64,000 nucleotides of DNA. It comes from Vesta saturnalis. Lineage: Eukaryota > Arthropoda > Insecta > Coleoptera > Lampyridae. Numbering within the stretch: position 1 is the first letter of the stretch; each line of letters starts with the position of its first letter. Shown piece after piece: positions 35,301-47,700 of this stretch. Under the pieces are notes generated by a model, which was not told the DNA's origin, made no database searches, and saw nothing but the letters and a program-made list of their open reading frames with translations. Both the position numbers and the translations under genes were made by a program. The stretch spans positions 3,991,001 through 4,055,000 of the forward strand of contig JARFJB010001819.1 in the NCBI GenBank assembly GCA_036346205.1, read 5' to 3'.

Positions 35301-38300
35301 GTATCATTGTATTCAGAATTTAAAAATCGAAAGTGAAGGTATTTCTGGTAAAACCGAAAGTGTCTCGAAACAAATAATATGCCAAAAAATTCAAATTTAT
35401 CTCTTATTTACTCCTACTGTATTTTGTTTTTATCTCTAATATTAAGAAAAATACAGGCGAGTAACGCTGATGATCAATCGATATATCCGTCATTTTCTGA
35501 TATTAAATTATAATTGCAGTCGATGCTTTATCATCATATTGATGAATAAGAAAAAAAATATAGCGCTTCTTAAATTAATAACACATAAAAAAGTGTAAAC
35601 TGTATTTTATTAATTACTAGACTCTGCTCAATACACAAATATTATACTGTGATCCATCTTATTTTGCATTAGAACAGACCATGGAGAGTGTGGTAGCATT
35701 GTCAAAAGAACAAAGAGTTACTACCGTAGCTTGATTTATGAAAATTATGAGTTATTGCATCGTTGCGACATAGTTTTTCACGCTATTTAGACCTTGCATG
35801 AAAATCGTCGAAAATAGTTAGATCGTGATGTTCGGAACTTTAAAAGCCATGATTGGCACAATTACAATACGGGAAATGGTCATCTAAAAAGATTTAATTT
35901 AATTTTAACAAAGGCCTCCGTGCAAGCTTGGTCGTAACATTTTTAATTAAAAAACAGTTTTCGATGAAAAATTGAACATAACATTCTAAGAATACGTATA
36001 AACATGCTTTTCACTGAATTCATTTGATCTAAGCCAGAAATTGTTGAAATACTTAAACAAGTAAACAGGTTTTTTAAGAACCAACAAATAATTGAATTTT
36101 AATTTTTTAATTGAAAACCGTTCATCGGAAGGATAAATAAACGTCACTGCGTAATAAAGATCTTTTCATGAAAAAAATAGTGTTATTATGCAAGCCGGTA
36201 AAGGCATTTTAACATCGAGTGAAAGGTGTTCATTCACGAGTGACGTTAGCCATGAGCATGAGTGAATTGTCTTTACAAGTTGTTAATTTCCTTTTATCGT
36301 GGTGTATAATAATCTGTTTTATTTTGTGCTAATTCGTAAATTATTAAGAATTTAGAATTGTCAAATGTCCATGGCAATTTAGAATACATAAAACAATAGA
36401 TAAAATTCATTTTATCTACACTGTGGTTCAAGTGTTACCTTAGCAACTTATTTCATATCTTATGCGGGTTTATAGGTATTAAGTAAAAAAATTTTAGCGA
36501 AATTTTCATTTCTGTCCGTTACAGTTCGATAGAGTTATTTGTGTGCAATCATCCGCAAAATGCCATTTTGCACTCTACGCAGCGGCGGCAAAATACAATT
36601 TTGCGTCCGTTACCATCGACAAAACGCAAAATTTATTCCTGTCCGTGACCTGTCTGCTCAATTACTTCTAGCAGTGTGATAGGTGGCACTCTGCGTTGAT
36701 TTTTAGCAACTTTGTATACAAATAAATGTAGGTACCTAACCTAAATCTTTTGTATCGACTATAACAAATTACACTTTATGCAAAATACAATTTGATAATT
36801 GATGTTCTTTGTTATGTGGCATATTCGCGTTGCTAGGTAAATCTTTATTCTGCTCCACATCGTGGCACACTGAGAATTTTGGTACAGATTGTGCACATAA
36901 ATAACTTGAATTTAATTAGGTATTCATATTTATTTAACAGTTGCACACATTTTATGTACGCCACGGACGCAAAATGTCTTTGACAGCCTTTATCTTGTAA
37001 CTACCCCGTCCTAGTAAAGATTTAAAAAATGCCTTCCACAGTTCCTTCTGGCTAAGTAACACAAAATCTGGAACAAACTGATTATTTACACATACGAAAA
37101 ATGATTCAAAGTTACAACTTTTATTTAAACTCAATAGTTCACTAAAATTACATTTCTTTTATTTTTTGGAGCAATAACATTTTCATTGGGAAATAGGATT
37201 GTTCTGATGGGCAAATACGAAATTTTACCTTAATTGGGCATAATTTTTAATCCATCCAATGGAATATTTTTAGTTGGATTTTGAATATTATTCTATATCC
37301 ATATCAACATATACACTGTCCCATAATAAGCGCAGAAGATTTTAACAGCTTAAAATAAATCAAAAATGTCCAATGAGTCCTAAAAAACCTATTTTAGGTA
37401 CGTGTTGCAAACAATATTTTTTTGTTTAAGCTCTCTAAAATGTTCCTAGAATACCTAATTTATCAATTTTATTCGTTATTTTTTTTTAAGTACCTAGTTT
37501 TTTGACAAATTCGAATGATAAAACTGATAAATAAAATAATTTTTAAAATATAGTCCACTGAATTATTTAAAATAATATAAAATGGTTGCCATGACGACTG
37601 TTAGGGACTAGGCCGAAAATGAGCTATTTTACGGACTGAAATGATTCCGTAAAATATCCGTTTTTGGGAGTGTATAATAAATATACATTTATACTACTTC
37701 AGTAACAAAATAAAGACTTACCTTTACAAAAATATTTATTTTATGAAAATGTACGCGAAAATAATAAAAACACTTGTAGCGCCCCTAAGTACCCTATCTT
37801 GAAAAGCGTAATTTGAACTTATTTGCAATCATGCAAATTCAAGAACAAAACAATCGTTAAGTGATCTATCTTGACTTGACACAATAATGTTACTATTACT
37901 CAAATTAATTGCCTGCCTTACTTTGACTTTCCTGGCAATAATTAAAACATTACAATTTATTTACAAGTCTCATATTTAATTACTCGCAAACCTCAAATCT
38001 GATCAAACGAAGTAGCCGTCTAGTGGTAGGTACGTTGTGAATTAGATAGGCTGGATGAGGTAAGTGTTACATCACGAGGGGCAGGTAAAAAAAATGAAAC
38101 TACTCAAATTAAAATCAACGAGCTTTGCGCAATGGTGGTTCAGCCCGTTAATGTACTATTGTCGGAAAGAACCACCAATAAAACCCACTTTAAACACATG
38201 GTCCTTTAAAAGTAATCATGCTGGTCTTTCAGTAAATAAGCACATAAAACAATAAAGCAAATTACGATACATATAAAATACAACAACATAAGGAATTTAC

Positions 38301-38480
38301 ACGTACACAATTGTTTAGTGACTACTAAAGCACAAAATATATATGCAAAATTACAACCAGTTGCATATAAAGAGAAATTAGTTCGCAGGCAAACAATTCT
38401 ACCTAACAACTGACACAAAAAAAAACCTCATTAAAACAAAGCCTTACATGGGTAAGTTATAAATAGATCACAACATCGTG

Positions 38481-38565
<85 letters not shown>

Positions 38566-41500
38566 TGCGTTAGAAAAATACAGCGCCCCTTTCTCAAGTT
38601 ACACACTCATCTATACAACAAATAAAAACAATAAAAATAAAATTTGAGGTGTTTAATGGTTATCTGGTTCCGGGAGTGTGTACCCACTTGGCAATTTAGC
38701 AGATTTCACTTAATGAGCCCGCGTGCAAATAAAATGCCTTTGCAAGGCAATGTTTGATATTTAATACGTTACATAGGCTTGAAAGATTATTTGCTGCGAG
38801 CTTTCATTTATATAAAAATACCTACTTACAAACAGAAATCGTTAACATACTTGGTTTAACTTCAAAAAGGGTGACTGTTATTTATAGATTAATATTTGAA
38901 AAACACATTAAAACTAACACCAGAATTATTTTAAAGACAAACTGTTTACAATGAAGGTATTTAATTAACCCTCTCGTCCTGGCTCCCTCGACACTAGCTG
39001 TAACTACATTTTCCCCGATTTCAAAACTAACTACATTTTCTCCCGGAATCAACCCCATTTTTCAAAAGTAATAAAAAAACAAGAAACATTAATTTACGTT
39101 AGAGCAGTTTCATATTAATTATTTCACGACTTAATTTTAAAAATATGCATTCGTCCGTAACAAACCCTACATTTAGGTCTCGAGTTTCCAAGTCACAAAC
39201 AAAGATATCTTTTGATCGCGGTCTGTACCGACACAATTACTTAATAAACTAGTGACATTTTTACATTAAGAATCGGCGCATAAGAAATTCCAATGATTCG
39301 TTACGCCCTTTCAGTAAAGCAGTTTTTAAGCGTGCACCTGCTACTCAAACCCCACCATGTGTTTTTCAACCATAGCCAAATATCAGTTACATACATTCTC
39401 ACATTCTTACATAAAATATATAAATAAAATATTTTGAAAACATTAACAAATTACGACGTATTATCAAGATATTAAAAATCCACTAATTATCTTTTCTATC
39501 GCGGTAACAATGGCGATTTGACAAACGTTTATTACAATAATAAAATTTTCGCGATCCGCTACCTACACACATCACATCAGCTGTTAGGGACTGGCACACC
39601 TAGTAAATAAAAATTATAAGCAAGCACCCTTGCATCTCCTTGTTGGTGGGGGGTATTATACTTCTGTACCATATGGAAGCGAGTGTGTTAGGTATGGGAG
39701 ACAATTCGAAATAACGTCCAACCTGCTTGGGGAAAATAAAATAAATTTTAGTTGTACCAAATATGGGTCAGTATGCAGTAAGCGGTTAAGGGAGGTTTAT
39801 TCTTCGACAATCCAAAAACACACAAACTAAAGGAGCAATATTTTAATGATTCGTCAAAACAATAGATTCAATTGTTCCTCTTTATTACGTAAATGCGTCA
39901 ATATCTCAAGAAGCGCCCGTCTTATGGCTATGAAACCTGTTATCAATTAGTATCTACTTTTCACGGGGAATCGAAATGTGGAAAAATATACAGGGTGTTG
40001 CATTTGAAAAATTGAGAAAAATGTAAAAGTTAATCTTCTCTATAGTTTTACATGTTTTCGAAAAAATTCACAGTTTGCTTGTTAGTAGACTATTATTAAT
40101 AGTCGGTGGTATAAACAGATTTACAAAATCGTGGTGACAACGCTCGCATCATGGTTCCAAAGTTAACTCTATTTTGATACTAAATCTGCAGAACAGTTAG
40201 TGATACAGATACAAATTTCTACACTTTTATTCTAAATGGAACAGTAAATCCAAAAACGCAAAAATATACAGGGTGTTCCATTAAAAACAAAAACACAGGT
40301 TTGGATTGGCATATTTTTGTCAATCACCGTAAATATTTTTAGAATGTAGGTCCAATGATCGTGTATTACCACACCAAAATTGGTTCTGATATCTCTAATA
40401 GTTAAGGAGAAATCCTTCCGTCCACGCAGTAGACACCCACCCTGTATACACTAAACTTTTGTGGTCTGACGACGTTTACTAGAAATTGAATGTTTAATGT
40501 ACGTAATACACATTTTTGGGCGGGTGCCAACCCTCTCATAGACGGAGCAGTTTTTTGAAACAGGTTTTCTATCAATTTACGGGCTGGAATTAGTTGGAAG
40601 TCAATTAATTGGCCCCATTGAGATACCGACTCGTCTAAATGCTGACCGATACCTACATTTATTAAAACATCAACTTCCTGACTTACTAGATGATGTGCCG
40701 TTACACAGAGTCACTGTTTTCAGCATGATGAAACAGTCGTAGCCTTAGATATTTCAAAGGCTTTTGACCAGGTTTGGCACAAGTGCCTTCTTTCCAAGCT
40801 CGCCTCGTTCGGCTTATCCGATACGTTCATCAATTGGATCCCCAATTTTTCTAGACAAAAGACGTATACGTGTTATCGTCGATGGCTTCGTTTCGGAAGA
40901 AACTACTATTAACGCGGGCGTACCCCAAGTATCAACGATAGTTCCCACACTTTTTCTGCTATACATAAATGACTTTATTTTCCGAACAACTAACCCGGCC
41001 CATTGCTTTGCAGACCACAGCACTCTATACTGTAGTTCTTCTCAATTTTCCCACAACAATAAGTCTAGTTAGGACGTTAAAGTGAAAATGGCAACCTAAA
41101 TCAACAGTGATTTAGAACGTGTCCTTACACGAGGAAGAAATAATCTACCCACGTTCAACGCCGATAAAACTTGGTTACCTTGTGTCCGCCAAGAAAGACC
41201 GATCATTTCCTACTGTAAATATGAATGGTCCAGATCTCAAGATTTCAAACTCTATTTCTATATAAGGGATATCCGTATCATCGAACCTTTCATGGGTTGA
41301 ACACCTTTTGTCAGCCAGCAAAACAGCTGCCCGTAAACTGGGCTTTCTATACAGATCTAAACAGTACTTCATATCGCAACAACTCCTTTTAATAAGGCTC
41401 AAATTCGACCTCATCTGGAATACAATTTCCACCTCGGGGTCAGTGTTCCCCAGTACGCCCTTGTTATGGTAAACCGCATCCAAAAAAGACCTGTAAGATT

Positions 41501-44500
41501 TATAAATGACCCGTCTCTAACTTCTGACTTAGAGTCTCTCGAGCATAGAAGAATAGTTTCGGTTCTTTCCTTGTTCTATCACTATTACCATGGCAAGTAT
41601 CCCTCCGAAATACACTCCTTAATACATTCGCAGGCCATCTTCGCTAGGAACACTCGGTTTGCTCATTCACACCATAATTACGTACTCAAAATTCCATCGT
41701 GTCACACTAAACGGGCTCAATCTACATTTTTCCACACGGCGACCAAATTGTGGAATGCACTACCCAGTTCCTGTTTTCCTCCAAACTTTGACTTAAGTCA
41801 ATTTAAGGTAGCCGTTCATGAACATTTCTCGGCAGCCTAACAATATCCTTAACCCCCTCCCAGTGTTTGGCACGTTAGGCAAATCTTAAGGAATACTACA
41901 AAAAAAAATTGATGGAGGAACAGTTCATTCTAGCCAACGAGTACGAAATTGTTTAGATGAAAATTATCCAAGAAGTCTTGTCCATTCCATTATTAAACAA
42001 TTACTTTGCATGCATCTACGTACTTACTACCTATGGTTGCTATATACGAGGGATGTGTAGTTCCTAAGGTACATTTGTGAATTATAGACAGACTACTTTA
42101 TGTATAAACATACACTATGTATGATTTATTTAGGCAAATCTTAAGGAATACTATAAAAAAAAATCGATGGAGGAACAGTTCATTCTAGCCAACGAGTACG
42201 AAATTGTTTAGATGAAAATTATCCAAGAAGTCTTGTCCATTCCATTATTAAACAATTACTTTGCATGCATCTACGTACTTACTACCTATGGTTGCTATAT
42301 ACGAGGGATGTGTAGTTCCTAAGGTACATTTGTGAATTATAGACAGACTACTTTATGTATAAACATACACTATGTATGATTTATTTGTTTCCTTAAAAAT
42401 ATGAATTATCCAATGCTCGCTTTGTTAATGTAATCTTTGAATTGATTTTACTCCAAAACGGTGCGTACTAGCAAAGTGAGACAAGAATACCTTTTTTCTT
42501 GAGGAAAGTCAAAACTTTAGAAATTTGAGGTCGTGATAGTAAAAAAAATGCATATAAAATACTTAAGTTACTTTTTACTTTGACCCTCATGATTTGAGAC
42601 GTTCCTGATTGAAGAACCATATTTTTAATTAGAAATCACTTGAGATCAGTGTGGATACCAAATTTTAGACTTTTTTATGGTATTTGATTTTTTTTGTATA
42701 TTTATTCACAACACAACCCCATGGTGTACATGTTAGTTTGGTAAAGAAAAAGATTTGCACTAATGCCTAGCATCTAAAGAAGGGCAATACAGACCTTAAT
42801 TTTTCTATAAATTGTTTTTTGAACATATTGAATTGAAAATATTTCATTATTAAGAAATATGTATGGAATTATGTTGATGAAGAAAATTGGTTTCTTTTAG
42901 GTGACATTATTTCAAATAAATTTTAATGTGTTAAATTTACTTCCTGGAATTCCATATTTAATAGCACTAATATTTGAATGCATTAGCGCTATTTAATATG
43001 TTAATCCATTTTTTGGAGTATTATTTATTTTTTTCAATATATAAGTACATAGTGAAATTTTTTAGATGTTTTCACGCATAGTTTGACTAACAAATACATG
43101 TTGTGTTTGTGATTATGTGTTTAAGAAGTTATTAGCAAAATATAATTATTTAATGCAAATATGCCATTCACAAGATATAGAACGTATTAAAAAACGGTAC
43201 AAATGAATAAAAAAAATTAATTGAAAATAAATTAATTATTATCGTATTTGTCAGTTATGACATACGAGATATACGTGATTGATCTATTTATATCGTATAG
43301 TTTTAAACACTCATTTTTTCATGCAGTTTTAACACGTCAAACGATAATTAAAAGTGTTACGTGTGACGTCAGACGGATTGTCCATTCACGATTAGTACGC
43401 CATGTTATAGATTAACGTTTTTGTTGACGTACTATAAATGAGCGAAACAAAAAGATTGATACTTTAGATATTTTGTTGGGGCGTATGACAAGCGTAACTT
43501 GATAAAAATATCAAGAACTACTAGGTCATTAATAAGTGAGTATGAATTTATTTAATTTACAAATTCACAAAACAATATTAACCAGCAGAATAAAATCTAA
43601 AAATTTTTCGAATCATTAGTTACTATTATATAGATTTTTTAAAGAAATGCACTTATTTAGAGAGCTTATTTCCGGTCTAATATAATTTTCGTGTTTTTTT
43701 TTTTAATTTTTTTTAATCAGGATCGTTTTATCTTGGATATCTTCGTATGCCCTGAATTTGCATAGTTTGGAAGTGCTTTTTTATCAGAATCTTGGATGAA
43801 AAGGGATATTAGTAATTATTTGCATTATCCCACAAAGAATTTTCATATATAACTACAAGTGAGTCCAAAATTATCGATAATCCGGTAAAAAGCGGTGTTG
43901 CCTGGAAACTGCATGAGTTGGTTTTCCCTGTTGGTTACAAGTTAAAAGAGCCCGACTCCGAAGGCCAAATAAGTGACATTTCAAACATCAATATTTTTTA
44001 TAATATAATTTTTAGTTTTCCATTTAAGTGTGCCATGACGGTTCCGGTTTATTCTAAATGACTCGTGTAATGGTAGAAAAATCGAAATCCCGTCAGAAAT
44101 ACTAAATTATGTGATTTATGAGCAATAATGTTCATCAAAATTGTTTTTGGGGCAAAACTCATTTTTTTCAAACGGAATCATATTGGTACCGTGGTACCAT
44201 TTATTAGTACTATTACTACGGTACTTATTCATGTCTTATTAAAATGTGCGATAAATACAAACAAAATTACAGCTAAAAGAAAATAATAAAATACAATTTA
44301 TTTATAATTATCTTGTTATACATAAGGTGGCTTTGGAATGAATACAAAAGTGAACACAAAACAGTACAACAGTTGTTCAAAATGCTGCCCATTAACGTCA
44401 TTTTAAATGACCCCAAATAAAGAAATGAAGGGATGTTAAATCAGGTGACCTTGGCGGCCACCTCACAGGACCATTAGTCGAAATTACGTTTTCTCCGAAT

Positions 44501-44705
44501 CTCTGTTGAACGTAATCAATTACTATCCTTGAATTATGGGGAGGAGCGCCATCTTGTTAAAAATACAATACAATCTCATTTTGCAGGTATCTCAAGTATC
44601 TGGCACCAGTCAGGAGACCTTCAAATATTATAGGACCAATGATTCTACTACCGATTATTCCAAGCCATGCAGAATTCAAAAATGCAATAATATACGGGGT
44701 GTCCC

Positions 44706-44772
<67 letters not shown>

Positions 44773-47700
44773 CATTTTGAAATATGACTTTTGGCAGAAT
44801 TGATGCAAAATAATGGCTCACTTTAATACAGTTGGTAGAGTCATCTTGTAGTATAATTTAAAAACTATTAGCAGTGGTATAATTAGTAGTTAACATTCAA
44901 CTTATAACGTCATCTTGTAGTACAATTTAAAAGGTAACTAAGCTAGTAGCGACATCTTGTAGTATAATTAGAAGTTAGCATTCAGTTTGCAAAGCCATCT
45001 TGTGATGTAATTAGATTTAAACACAGTTTACAACACAGTCTTGTTATGTAATTAAAAAACTAGTAAGTTAGTAAACAAATAGGCATACAAACTTTCGAAA
45101 CTCCCAAAACATGCACAGAATGTGCAAGAAAATATACCAAAGCAACGAAAACAAAAATCTGGTAGTAAAAAACACATGCAAACAAGCGAACTAGTAAATA
45201 CGTAAACACGCAAACAGATAAACACCGCAAACATACAAATACGTACATAAAGAGACTAGCAAACAAGTATGCGTCAACGCACAAAACATGTAAACCCACA
45301 AACATGCAACGTCTAAACACGCAAATAGTAACCCCAAAACAAATAAACTAACCAACAAACACCTTCAAACACTCCAAACATACACGAAACAAGCACGACA
45401 ACATCCTTAAGGAACTAAAGCAAAGAATCAAGTTACTCAACTGCAACCTTCAAAACAAAGAAACTAGCCAACAAACACCCTCAAAACCCCAAACATGTAT
45501 GTAATTAGCAAAAAAGACATACCAAAGAAAATAAAACTTGTAGACAAGAAACATACGCAAACAAGTAAACCCCCAAACACACAAACAATCAAATCATAGA
45601 AACTAAGTAATCAAAACAATCAAACCACACCGCACCGCTTCCAAACCAAGGACGGTAGTGACAAACCAAATTACATGAACTGGCAAACAAGTGTATTTGT
45701 TTATTTATTTATGAACAAGGTGGTTATTTACGTTTTGTAATAAAAAAGTATCACCCATGTTTGATTTTTATTTTTATTTCAAGGAGTAGGGATTTAAGTT
45801 GTTAGTTTTGTGAACGAGGTGTTAATGTGGTTTTAGGACTTGAGAGATTAAAGGACAGTTCAAGCACCCATTTTCCGCAATAGCTGCAGACGGTCAGTTG
45901 CGGCACACAACATTTTTGAATATAATTTCTTAAACATCAACTCTATTTGCGATATAATTTGTGAAAAGTTATTTGGTCGTACAACTGGTGGCAACCATTA
46001 TTCAAAGATCTAATGGTGGAATTTTAGCACAGTTTACAGAACAGCACAGCACAGAATCCTAAGCGTATTCTTTCTAACGCAAAATATATTCCACAAAGGA
46101 CGCGGCCAAGGATACAAAAAGGCCATCACAGGTGGGACCACACTTATTGGGTAAAACACCGATATGACGCACCGGTGGGTCACGCTCATCGCTGAAACAC
46201 AGGTGTGGCCCACCGGTGGTGCACATCCATTTGTTAAAAACCACCAGAAGTTAACGCTCAAACAAATGTCCCCACCAGTGGGCCACAACGTTGGTTGACA
46301 AATTACAAAACATAAAAATGTTCAAGGTGAGTAGCATCTGTATGTACAATGTGTTAAACATTTAAAGAATCAGGTTAGTGTATATGTGTAGAACCAGAAT
46401 CTCACATAATTGTTTTCTCTAGTACTCGATTAAACAGCTTAGCTGTGAAACTAAAACATCGTGGTGTTAGAATGCGGGGGCCTTAGATCTTGGTAATTTA
46501 TATTTCAAAACTTACCAAAAGGCCCATAGATGTTACTACAACAATCTGCCAATAGGATCTTAGATAATGTCTGCCAAAAGGCTCTCAGATGTTTTGGCAA
46601 CACTCTACCAAAAGAACCTTAGTTGCTGGGTCAATTTCAAAAATCAACTCTTCCACAAAGACTTTAGATGTTGGGACAAGTTTGAAAATCCCTCCAAAGA
46701 CCCGTAAATGTTGGAACAATTTCAATAATCAACTCTGCGGAAATACCAATCTGTCAAAGACCCTTGGATGATTGACCAAATTCAACATTACAAAAGCCGG
46801 CCTTAGATCTTGGTAATTTATATTTCAAAACTTACCAAAAGGACCATAGATGTTACTGCAACAATATGCCAATAGGATCTTAGATAATGTCTTCCAAAAG
46901 GCTCTCAGATTATTTGGCAAAACTCTGCCAAAAGAACCTTAGTTGCTGGATCAATCTCAAAAATCAACTCTTCCACAAAGATGTTGGGACAATTTTGAAA
47001 ATCCCTCCAAAGAACCTTAAATGTTGGGACAATTTCAATAATCAACTCTGCGGAAATACCAATCTGTCAAAGACCCTTGGGTGATTGACCAAATTCAACA
47101 TTACAAAAGCGACATATTCTAGACCATGTTAAAAGAATTTTGGCACTGCATAGTTTTCTTGCCATTCACTAACTTCAAAAGTTCTCGTAATCTGATTGCA
47201 CAATATTTTAGTTGGACAGTTAACCCCGTATTGGTGCAATCTCGCGTTTTATAGAAAATTATCAGATTCATATTGTGCACATGCGAACTAATTTTATTCT
47301 TTAAATTTTTATTTAGGTACTACTTGGTACATTTTTAAGTTTTGTATTTTGTTAACCAAGGTAGTGGTTTTTATCGAATCAGCGTAACCTGTGTTTTTAA
47401 CGAATTTGCGTAATCGTGACCCACCGGTGGGTCACATCTGTGTGTTTTAGCGTGTTTTCTAACTTCCATAATGAGGTCAATACCCCAGAAGACATAGGGA
47501 TCTCATAGAGCTTAGCTAGGACTGGTACTAGTTCGGGAGAACATCTCTTTAACACAATATCTGGTAATACCGTGTGAGCAACGGCCTTATTGGGTTTGAT
47601 GCAGGAAAGATTTTTTTAAACTAAAGTGTTAACTTCCACTCCACGCAGGATTTGGGAACTTTGGTTCGTGAAATTTTTTTGTCATCGAACACACTTATGA

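Noticed and set aside
45052..45320. Hydrophobic Cys/Leu/Val-rich minus-strand open frames
   Set aside because: They follow from the A/C-rich low-complexity composition, with no signal peptide or conserved motif.
44844..47110. CRISPR-like array
   Set aside because: The repeats are tandem and degenerate without unique equal-length spacers, and the DNA is animal nuclear sequence.
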